A stretch of 8,850 nt of DNA, taken from assembly GCA_964558325.1 (NCBI GenBank), contig CAZLCX010000064.1:1-8850 (forward strand). The letters run 5' to 3'. Below, one piece after another: positions 1 to 5,299 of the stretch. The translations under genes and the position numbers were made by a program. Source of the stretch: Halonatronomonas sp964558325. Its GTDB lineage: Bacteria; Bacillota; Halanaerobiia; Halanaerobiales; Halarsenatibacteraceae. The first letter of the stretch is position 1. Every line of letters begins with the position of its first letter. Under the pieces are notes generated by a model that was not told where the DNA came from, ran no database searches, and saw only the letters and a program-made list of their open reading frames with translations.

Positions 1-118
1 AAAATACCTGCAGGAGATTAACAATATTTAGACAATTATAATATTATGAAAATTAATTTTTTAGCCAGACATTAACTGTCCACCCCTGAATGATATATTA
101 TACTCAAAAGCACAAAAA

Positions 119-125
119 GGGGAGG
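119..125 (+). promoter_or_regulatory. Ribosome binding site favouring the start at 138
   Basis: A purine-rich GGGGAGG lies 12 bases before the ATG at 138. That spacing is slightly long but usable. The alternative in-frame ATG at 90 directly follows a TGA stop and has no Shine-Dalgarno sequence. The extra 16 codons between 90 and 138 contain the only CAA glutamine codon in this frame, while every Gln codon after 138 is CAG. Both facts argue for starting at 138. Confidence 0.55.
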
Positions 126-137
126 AATCAGGCTAAA

Positions 138-920
138 ATGTTAATCATCCTAAATTCATTAGTTGGCCAGGGAACTAAAGACGATCCATATATAGTTGAA
201 ACAGCCAGAGATTTATTGAAGATAAGGCATTATCCAGGTGCTTATTTCTTACAGACTCAGGATTTAAATATGCATGACCTTAATCCAGAAAATGGCCAGC
301 TGCCTATTGCAAATTCAAACTCTGATGACAGTTATTTTACTGGCAGCTATGATGGCAATGGCAATAAAATATATAACTTGCAGCTGGATATGCCAGCCAG
401 GTCAGATATTGGCTTATTTGCAATTCTTAGAAATAAGTCAACTATTAAAAATTTACATTTAGTAGATGTAAATATTAATGGCCGCAGTTTTGTCGGCGGA
501 ATTACCGGCTGCATTAATCAGGGAGCAAAAATTATTAACTGCTCGGTTACCGGTCAGATATCCGGCAGTGAAATAATAGGAGGCATTGCCGGGGATAATG
601 ACGGCTTAATAAAAAATTGTAAGACTGATGTTACAGTAGAAGGAAACACAGATGTAGGTGGCCTTACCGGCAGGAACTGGTATTTTGGAGCCATGGCTGA
701 CAGTTATACAGCTAAAGGAGTATTTAGAAGCCAGAATAATGGCGCAGTCTTAAACTCAAAGTCAGCAGGCATTATTAAAGGAGATAAACGAGTCGGAGGT
801 CTAGTCGGATTTAATTATGGCCTGGTTAATAATTGTAATTCTTCAGCAACTATCCCACCAGGCAAATATTATATTGGCCAGGAAATTGGAGACGATTTAT
901 CAAAGTATCACAAAAATTAA
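138..920 (+). CDS. GLUG-motif repeat protein, short, no clear signal peptide
   Basis: From the preferred start the product is 260 residues. It opens with a GTKDDPYIV block followed by a 'Y..L..DLNM' stretch, typical of the start of GLUG-domain regions. A 'F.GSYDGNGNKIYNL' block follows, then repeats centred on GGITG, GGIAG, GGLTG and GGLVG, each followed by an 'N.G.I.NC' type turn (about residues 119-235). The gap between the third and fourth repeat fits one degenerate unit. GLUG repeats usually occur in large secreted or surface proteins of bacteria and probably fold as a beta-solenoid; their ligand is generally unknown. Here there is no convincing signal peptide (only a short MLIILNSLV stretch) and no anchor, so the protein may be cytoplasmic or a truncated piece of a larger surface protein. 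It lies 29 bases ahead of the WYL regulator and may share its transcript. The family call is fairly secure; the function is unknown. Confidence 0.75.
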   Translation: MLIILNSLVGQGTKDDPYIVETARDLLKIRHYPGAYFLQTQDLNMHDLNPENGQLPIANSNSDDSYFTGSYDGNGNKIYNLQLDMPARSDIGLFAILRNKSTIKNLHLVDVNINGRSFVGGITGCINQGAKIINCSVTGQISGSEIIGGIAGDNDGLIKNCKTDVTVEGNTDVGGLTGRNWYFGAMADSYTAKGVFRSQNNGAVLNSKSAGIIKGDKRVGGLVGFNYGLVNNCNSSATIPPGKYYIGQEIGDDLSKYHKN

Positions 921-949
921 TCATCAGATGCTAAAAGAAAGGAGACCCA

Positions 950-1927
950 ATGAACCCAACCCAGGACCTCTCAAAATCAGTAATTATCCTTGACATCTTC
1001 GAATCCTTAAACCAGGGAGATTCAGTCAATAAACAGCAGCTGGCAGATAAATATAATAGAGACCCAAAAACAATCCAGAGATATATCAGGGAGATAAAAG
1101 ACTATTATTACTACCTCTACCCAAATAAAGAAATAACTGTAGAATATAATCGGAGTGAAGACGGCCACCAGCTAACAGAAGATAATCATTACTGTCTAAC
1201 CAACAAAGAACTTCTTGCAATCTGCAAGATCATCCTGGATAGAAGGGCATTTAATAAAGCAGAACTTAACCAGCTAACAGAAAAACTATTAAATCTAACT
1301 TCCACAGATGAAAAAAGCTCAGTCAAAGATATGATCTTAAACGAAAAATTCCATTACACCACCCTCCAGCATGAAAAACCACTCCTGGACATTATCTGGG
1401 ATTTAAATAAAGCAATTAGGGAGCAGAAATTACTTGAGATAGAATATGAAAGAGGCGGTCATCAGAAAATCTCCAGGAGCTTAAAGCCTCTGGGCCTGAT
1501 CTTTTCAGAATATTACTTTTACCTCATCGCCGAATTCAAAGATCAGACCGACGATTATAAAATCCCTTACCGCCTCGATAGAATCATAGATTACACAATT
1601 CTTGATGAGCATTTTAAAGTTCCCTATACCGATAGATTCGAGGAAGGCCAGTTCAAAAAGAGAGTCCAGTTCATGATTCCAGGCAAGCTGGCCAGTATTA
1701 AGCTCAAATACTGGGGCCCCTCAGTGGAATTTGTCTTAGATAGACTGCCTACAGCCAGAATTTTAGCAGATGAGGATGATGCCTACATAATCGAAGCTGA
1801 AATCTTCGGTAGAGGCATAGAACAGTGGTTATTAAGTCAGGGCAGCAGCATAGAGGTATTAGAGCCAGCTGAAATTAGAGAAAACATTCAGGAGACAGCC
1901 AGAGAAATCTCAGAGATTTATAACTAA
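950..1927 (+). CDS. WYL-domain transcriptional regulator (HTH-WYL-WCX)
   Basis: The 325-residue product has the full architecture of a WYL regulator. An N-terminal winged helix-turn-helix (about residues 11-55) includes 'QLADKYNRDPKTIQRYI' as the recognition region. A WYL domain follows (about 148-222), containing 'LKPLGLIF....YFYLIAE' and 'PYRLDRI'. The C-terminal WCX domain (about 236-316) has 'RGIEQWLLSQGSSIEVLEP'. The name-giving Trp-Tyr-Leu is Phe-Tyr-Leu here (residues 190-192), a common variant. Proteins of this family bind DNA and are thought to sense nucleic-acid or nucleotide ligands through the WYL domain, acting as repressors or activators. The ATG at 950 has a good AAAGGAG site at normal spacing. 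All 16 Gln codons are CAG, as in the gene before it. Its target is not evident; the flanking GLUG gene, or its own promoter, are possibilities. Confidence 0.9.
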   Translation: MNPTQDLSKSVIILDIFESLNQGDSVNKQQLADKYNRDPKTIQRYIREIKDYYYYLYPNKEITVEYNRSEDGHQLTEDNHYCLTNKELLAICKIILDRRAFNKAELNQLTEKLLNLTSTDEKSSVKDMILNEKFHYTTLQHEKPLLDIIWDLNKAIREQKLLEIEYERGGHQKISRSLKPLGLIFSEYYFYLIAEFKDQTDDYKIPYRLDRIIDYTILDEHFKVPYTDRFEEGQFKKRVQFMIPGKLASIKLKYWGPSVEFVLDRLPTARILADEDDAYIIEAEIFGRGIEQWLLSQGSSIEVLEPAEIRENIQETAREISEIYN

Positions 1928-1945
1928 CAAAGGAGGTGTTAACAA

Positions 1946-2077
1946 ATGGCCAAAATAGTTAGCTTCCTTTACAAGCTGGCCAGAACAGCCAATGATGTCG
2001 AAACCTAAGCAACTGGAATAGTATAAGTTCCTGAAGCTGTTAAAGAAGCAGATATAAAAATTAAAGAGGAGGAATAA
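1946..2077 (+). pseudogene. Remnant of a small gene, frame broken by two stop codons
   Basis: A near-perfect ribosome site (AAAGGAGGTG, 1929-1938) precedes an ATG at 1946 that encodes only 20 residues (MAKIVSFLYKLARTANDVET) before a TAA at 2006. The same frame then reads ATGIV, a second TAA at 2024, and VPEAVKEADIKIKEEE to a TAA at 2075. If the first stop were TTA, the text would read 'DVETLATG' without a break, so a single T-to-A change is a simple explanation. The high CAG/GCC style matches the WYL gene just upstream, so it was probably cotranscribed with it. A real 20-residue peptide from the strong ribosome site cannot be excluded. I do not recognise a function. Confidence 0.45.
2067..2072 (+). 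promoter_or_regulatory. Ribosome binding site for the GTG start at 2080
   Basis: AGGAGG sits 7 bases before the GTG at 2080, which begins MECNNCG, a natural start for a zinc ribbon. An ATG overlaps at 2078 in another frame, but it gives only a 12-residue peptide, so GTG is the productive start. Confidence 0.6.
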
Positions 2078-2079
2078 AT

Positions 2080-2535
2080 GTGGAATGCAATAATTGCGGA
2101 GTTGAAATTCCAGTAGGAAAAACAGTGTGTCCAAGTTGTAATACGCTTGTTACTAGTGGAGAGAAACATTTAATATTAGGTAGTCCGGTTAGACGTCTTT
2201 TTGCGTATTTTATTGATTATGGTTTGGCTATTGTATTACCATTTTTACTTTTTGTAGGTGAAGGTTGGATTGCAGTTGCTTATTTAATTTTTGTTGTATT
2301 AGAGTTAATAATGATGTTTAATTCGACTTCTTTAGGAAAAGCTATGTTAGGTTTAATAGTTGTAGATAAACAAGGAGTTCCTGTTGGATTTATTAAAATG
2401 GTTTTAAGAGAAACTTTAGGAAAAATTATTTCAGGCTTAGTTTTTTCATTAGGATATATTTGGATTTTAATAGATGACACTAACCAGGCTTGGCATGACA
2501 AGTTTATTAATTCCATTGTAGTCAAGAAAAAATAG
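2080..2535 (+). CDS. Zinc-ribbon RDD-family membrane protein
   Basis: The 151-residue product starts with a small zinc ribbon (C3-x2-C6 and C17-x2-C20), followed by an RDD domain. The RDD signs are 'RRLFAYFIDYGLAIV' (residues 38-52, with conserved Arg and Asp), 'TSLGKAMLGLIVVD' (83-96), 'RETLGK' (110-115) and the closing 'DDTNQAWHDKFINSIVV' (132-148). Three hydrophobic segments, near 43-59, 63-81 and 112-131, mark it as an inner-membrane protein. The RDD family is poorly characterised; some members are implicated in ion or proton antiport in halophiles and alkaliphiles, but a transport role here is only possible. The start is GTG with a strong ribosome site. The gene is more AT-rich than its left neighbours and lies between two broken genes, so it looks like the intact survivor of an accessory cluster. 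Confidence 0.85.
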   Translation: MECNNCGVEIPVGKTVCPSCNTLVTSGEKHLILGSPVRRLFAYFIDYGLAIVLPFLLFVGEGWIAVAYLIFVVLELIMMFNSTSLGKAMLGLIVVDKQGVPVGFIKMVLRETLGKIISGLVFSLGYIWILIDDTNQAWHDKFINSIVVKKK

Positions 2536-2583
2536 AAAAAGGGAGAATAAAAATAAAAAAATAGAAGAGGTGCTTTCTTAAAC

Positions 2584-2909
2584 GTGGCGAATTGCGAAGG
2601 ATATTAAGAAATTGTTTGTCCTGGTGAATAGAATTTAAAAGTGTACGAGAATATTTTACCGATGTATCTATTGAGATAGTAGGTTTACCTAGTTCTGTTA
2701 CAACTGGTCAATTATTAGGCGCTATATTTTTGATAAATGGAATTGTTTTAACAGGTATATTGTTTTTAATGGCTTTAATAAATATATTCTTCTTTGAAAA
2801 ACCAATAGAAGAAATTTTAAAGCATAAAATAATAATTGGTATTCCTATTTTCTTTCAAGCTATAGGCTTTTTAATATTATTAATAAGAATAATAAAAAAT
2901 CTTTCTTAA
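2584..2909 (+). pseudogene. Degenerate membrane-protein remnant, perhaps with a broken zinc-ribbon start
   Basis: From 2628 to 2909 one frame stays open for 93 codons. It encodes two strongly hydrophobic segments ('GAIFLINGIVLTGILFLMAL' and 'IIIGIPIFFQAIGFLILLI') joined by a charged 'EKPIEEILKHK' loop. No ATG or GTG begins it before the first membrane segment. In another frame, a GTG at 2584 behind an AGAGGTG gives 'ANCEGY-stop-EIVCPGE-stop', which loosely resembles the zinc-ribbon start of the RDD gene upstream (NxC, EI, CP). The simplest reading is one gene with a zinc ribbon and membrane segments, now broken by stops and a frameshift. The open membrane frame is directly visible; its link to the GTG is a guess. 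No family recognised. Confidence 0.4.
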
Positions 2910-3175
2910 AAGCACTGAAATATGAAGTAATTTAAGGTTTTTTCGTTTCAGCTGAGAGTATTTAAGAGTATTTCGGATTACTATTTTGTTGAATTTTGAA
3001 GAATTTATTGAGGTTTATTCATCGATCATTAGCCCAGAAGGCAAATAATCGCTTAAATGAGTTTATATTTGATATATAAAAGTAAAAGTCGATTTAAGAG
3101 TAAATTTACTTAACAAATGGAAAAATTAATTATATATTACTAGTAAGATCAGGTAATTTTTAAATTATATATAAA
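2910..3175. other. Intergenic stretch with no recognisable gene
   Basis: I found no frame of useful length on either strand. Short gene-like snatches exist, such as 'NFEEFIEVYSSIISPEGK' near 2993-3048 and an overlapping 'HRSLAQKANNRLNEFIFDI' near 3022-3078. Both are cut by stops and neither matches a family I know. A small repeat (GAGTATTTA/AGAGTATTT) occurs near 2955-2973. The stretch is probably decayed insertion-derived DNA, given the transposase tail that follows. Confidence 0.35.
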
Positions 3176-3181
3176 TATTAT

Positions 3182-3284
3182 CAAGATACTTCTTTATCTA
3201 TATTTCAATTTATTGAAGGTTGGTATAATAGAAAAATAATTCACAGCAAGTCCAGATTATGACTTAGATCCAAATATTATTTAA
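3182..3284 (+). mobile_element. Remnant of an IS3-family transposase (OrfB C-terminus)
   Basis: The frame beginning near 3182 reads 'LSIFQFIEGWYNRKIIHS' (3194-3247). This is the conserved segment near the C-terminus of IS3-family transposases, usually of the form 'IF.YIE.WYN..R.HS..GY..P'. After the HS the frame is lost. A shift of one base gives 'SPDYDLDPNII' to a TAA at 3282, which could be the eroded GY..P tail. Nothing of the DDE catalytic core is visible upstream, and no terminal inverted repeats can be paired, so this is a dead fragment. It is the strongest direct evidence for insertion and deletion in this stretch. Confidence 0.6.
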
Positions 3285-3328
3285 TACTCTCGCCAGTATA
3301 AATATTCATTTAATGTTACTAATTACTA

Positions 3329-3355
3329 TTGATGCAATTAAAACTTTGTTATAAT
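3329..3355 (+). promoter_or_regulatory. Extended -10 promoter for the recombinase gene
   Basis: A perfect TATAAT at 3350-3355 is preceded by TG one base before it (TGtTATAAT). A TTGATG at 3329-3334 lies 15 bases upstream as a weak -35. It is 40 bases ahead of the recombinase start. The extended -10 makes up for the short spacer. Confidence 0.5.
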
Positions 3356-3394
3356 AATAGATATTATTAAAATTTAAGGGATAAGGAGAAAACA

Positions 3395-3925
3395 ATGTCA
3401 GATAATAACTCGAGGAAAGTTTTAACTAAAAGGGAACAGGAAAGATTATTAAGTCAGATTAATAGAGAAAATATTACTGGTGAAAGGAATTATTTATTAA
3501 TTAAATTAATTTTGAATACAGGTCTTAGATTATCTCCTATATGTAATCTAACTTGGAATCAAGTGGATTTGATAAATAATATTATATTATTAAAAGATAA
3601 TAAAAGAAGAATCTCTTTAGACGATGAATTAGTTAATTTATTAAGTAGCTGGAACCAAAGACAGCTTAAAGAATTGGGAGAAAACCGAAAGTTTATATTT
3701 ACTTCAATGAGTAAAGGCGTAAAGGGAAAGAGAATTAGCAAAAGATATGTACAGGATATGATTAAGAGATACGCAGAACACGCAGAAATTAATAAAAATG
3801 TAAGTCCTAAAATTCTTCGCTATACCTATGCATATAATTTATATCAGGACTCTAAAAGTTTTAAAGAGGTAAAAGAAAAATTTCCATCATCAAGTTTAGA
3901 TACAATAAACAAGTATTTTAAATAG
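3395..3925 (+). CDS. Catalytic-domain-only tyrosine recombinase with substituted active-site histidines
   Basis: The 176-residue product matches the catalytic half of tyrosine recombinases (phage integrase/Xer class) and lacks the N-terminal core-binding domain that brings typical members to about 280-400 residues. Box I is 'NTGLRLSPICNLTWNQVDL' with the catalytic Arg45. A Lys in the beta-hairpin (K67 or K70 of 'LLKDNKRRISL') fits the conserved Lys. Box II reads 'SPKILRYTYAYNLYQ': Arg142 is kept, but the usual His of HxxR is Lys139. The usual 'LGHSS..TT..Y' is 'FPSSSLDTINKY': the second His is Ser165, the Gly is Pro164, and Tyr174 is the nucleophile. The reaction in the family is DNA strand exchange through a 3'-phosphotyrosine link. 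The short size recalls FimB/FimE-type invertases. Loss of both histidines may weaken catalysis or reflect a divergent subfamily. The start has a GGAGAAAAC ribosome site, and the gene has its own promoter and terminator. Confidence 0.8.
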   Translation: MSDNNSRKVLTKREQERLLSQINRENITGERNYLLIKLILNTGLRLSPICNLTWNQVDLINNIILLKDNKRRISLDDELVNLLSSWNQRQLKELGENRKFIFTSMSKGVKGKRISKRYVQDMIKRYAEHAEINKNVSPKILRYTYAYNLYQDSKSFKEVKEKFPSSSLDTINKYFK

Positions 3926-3953
3926 ATAAAAAAATATATGTAAGTGGCTATTT

Positions 3954-3989
3954 AAGTTAACCTGGAATTAATTTCAGGTTAACTTTTTT
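3954..3989 (+). terminator. Rho-independent terminator after the recombinase
   Basis: An 11-bp perfect stem, AAGTTAACCTG (3954-3964) with CAGGTTAACTT (3975-3985), encloses a 10-base AT-rich loop and runs into six T residues. The T-run lies only on the + side, so it ends the recombinase transcript and insulates the signalling operon that follows. Confidence 0.85.
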
Positions 3990-4027
3990 ATCTTAAATAA
4001 AGTCTCATAAAAAGTTAATAAAAATAT

Positions 4028-4056
4028 TTGCCAATAAGAATTATTCGTGATAAACT
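4028..4056 (+). promoter_or_regulatory. Probable sigma-A promoter of the HD-GYP/MCP operon
   Basis: TTGCCA (4028-4033) and TAAACT (4051-4056) are separated by 17 bases, with a TG one base before the -10. The site lies about 50 bases upstream of the HD-GYP start and just after the terminator of the previous gene, where a promoter is needed. A TATAAA at 4056-4061 overlaps it but has no -35 at good spacing. Confidence 0.4.
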
Positions 4057-4107
4057 ATAAAAATGAACTCGTTTTTATGGTAAAAATACGTTATTAAGGA
4101 GGGCTTT

Positions 4108-5283
4108 ATGAAAAAGAATGCAAAGTTTCATAATTTAGACAATCAGGAGGGATATATTGATAATATAACTGGGTTATATAATATTTATTTTTTAAAGGAA
4201 CAGGTATTAAATAATTTCATTAAAAAGGACATCTATCCAGTCACAATTGTAAAAATAGATATTAATGGTTTAAGAAAAATTAATAATAAATATAGTTATG
4301 AGACAGGTAATAAAGTTTTAAAAATTATTGCCGAGCTTATTCAGGAAAATATTACTCAAATTGATATATCAATTCGTTTAAGAGATAGTGAATTTATAAT
4401 AATATTTTTACAAAGAAGAAAGGAAGAAGTCGATGATTTAATAAATTTCTTTAAGAATAAAGACATAAATATAGATATAATAGATTCTAGAATTTCTTTA
4501 AGTGTAGGAACTTCAGAAATAGTTGATCCTGAAAGAGAAATTTCTAATGGTATAGCAGAAGCTGATGAAATAATGCAGCAGAGTAAAATCACCAATTTTA
4601 ATAGTTCCCGCAGTAAAGTTATTGAATCTATGCTCATAATGTTAAGTTCAAATAGCCAGGAGACTAAAGAACATGCTGAGAGAATGAGGTTTAGGGCAAA
4701 ACAATTAGGTACTGCAATAAATTTATCTGCTTCTGAGTTAAATCAACTTGATCAACTGGCATTATTACATGATATTGGAAAAGTAATTGTGCCGAAAAAA
4801 ATTTTAAATAAGCCAGGAAGATTAACTGATGAGGAGTGGAAATCCATTATCAAACATCCAGGGACAGGATATAAGATTGCCATGCAATTTGAAGAATTTA
4901 AATCAATTGCAAAATTTATTCTACACCACCATGAACACTGGAATGGAGAAGGTTATCCTGGAAAGTTAAAAGAAGAAGAAATACCCCTATTATCAAGGAT
5001 AATAACAATTGTAGATTCATATGATGTGATGTTACATAAAAGATCGTATAAGTCTGCTTTTAGTCAACAGGAAGTAATTAAGGAATTAAAAGCTTGTGCT
5101 GGTACTCAATTTGATCCTGACTTAGTAGAGGAGTTTGTTAGAATATTGGATAATGAAAAAGAACAGATGAGAAAAAATAAAGTTGATTTAATAAATCAAT
5201 TATTTGATGGAGATGATATTTATAGTTTTCAAAAATCCATTGATGAATTAATAGAATTTTATATAAATGGTTTGAAACCTTAA
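4108..5283 (+). CDS. Cyclic-di-GMP phosphodiesterase: degenerate GGDEF plus HD-GYP
   Basis: The 391-residue product has an N-terminal GGDEF-like domain (about residues 17-165) and a C-terminal HD-GYP domain (about 175-345). The GGDEF fold is recognisable from 'DNITGLYN' and 'VKIDINGLRKINNKY', but the signature is R-D-S-E-F (92-96), lacking both glycines and the Asp. It probably cannot make c-di-GMP and may sense nucleotides or dimerise. The HD-GYP half is complete: E185/H189, H221-D222 (LLHDIGK), H250, H274-H275, G282-Y283-P284 and D303, then 'AGTQFDPDLV'. These are the metal and substrate residues of phosphodiesterases that open c-di-GMP to pGpG or GMP. It has no membrane segment or signal peptide, so it is cytoplasmic. 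The ATG has an AAGGAGGG site. It shares a transcript with the chemoreceptor 16 bases downstream, suggesting joint control of motility or attachment. Confidence 0.9.
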   Translation: MKKNAKFHNLDNQEGYIDNITGLYNIYFLKEQVLNNFIKKDIYPVTIVKIDINGLRKINNKYSYETGNKVLKIIAELIQENITQIDISIRLRDSEFIIIFLQRRKEEVDDLINFFKNKDINIDIIDSRISLSVGTSEIVDPEREISNGIAEADEIMQQSKITNFNSSRSKVIESMLIMLSSNSQETKEHAERMRFRAKQLGTAINLSASELNQLDQLALLHDIGKVIVPKKILNKPGRLTDEEWKSIIKHPGTGYKIAMQFEEFKSIAKFILHHHEHWNGEGYPGKLKEEEIPLLSRIITIVDSYDVMLHKRSYKSAFSQQEVIKELKACAGTQFDPDLVEEFVRILDNEKEQMRKNKVDLINQLFDGDDIYSFQKSIDELIEFYINGLKP

Positions 5284-5299
5284 GGGAGGACATAGATAT

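Noticed and set aside
1..89. Possible C-terminus of an upstream gene, or a terminator
   Set aside because: Two frames end within 30 bases (KIPAGD and KYLQEINNI), but neither can be identified and no GC stem is visible before the T-run.
90..137. Upstream ATG at 90 as the start of the GLUG protein
   Set aside because: It has no ribosome site, directly follows a TGA, and adds residues with a CAA codon unlike the rest of the gene. The ATG at 138 has GGGGAGG upstream.
3022..3078. 'HRSLAQKANNRLNEFIFDI' as a transposase fragment
   Set aside because: It reads like protein, but I cannot match it to any transposase family; an overlapping frame reads equally well, so I leave it unassigned.
4057..4078. 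ATAAAAA...TTTTTAT inverted repeat in the leader of the HD-GYP gene, as an operator or riboswitch
   Set aside because: It is seven A/T-only pairs, expected by chance in such AT-rich DNA, and none of the conserved parts of a c-di-GMP riboswitch are visible.
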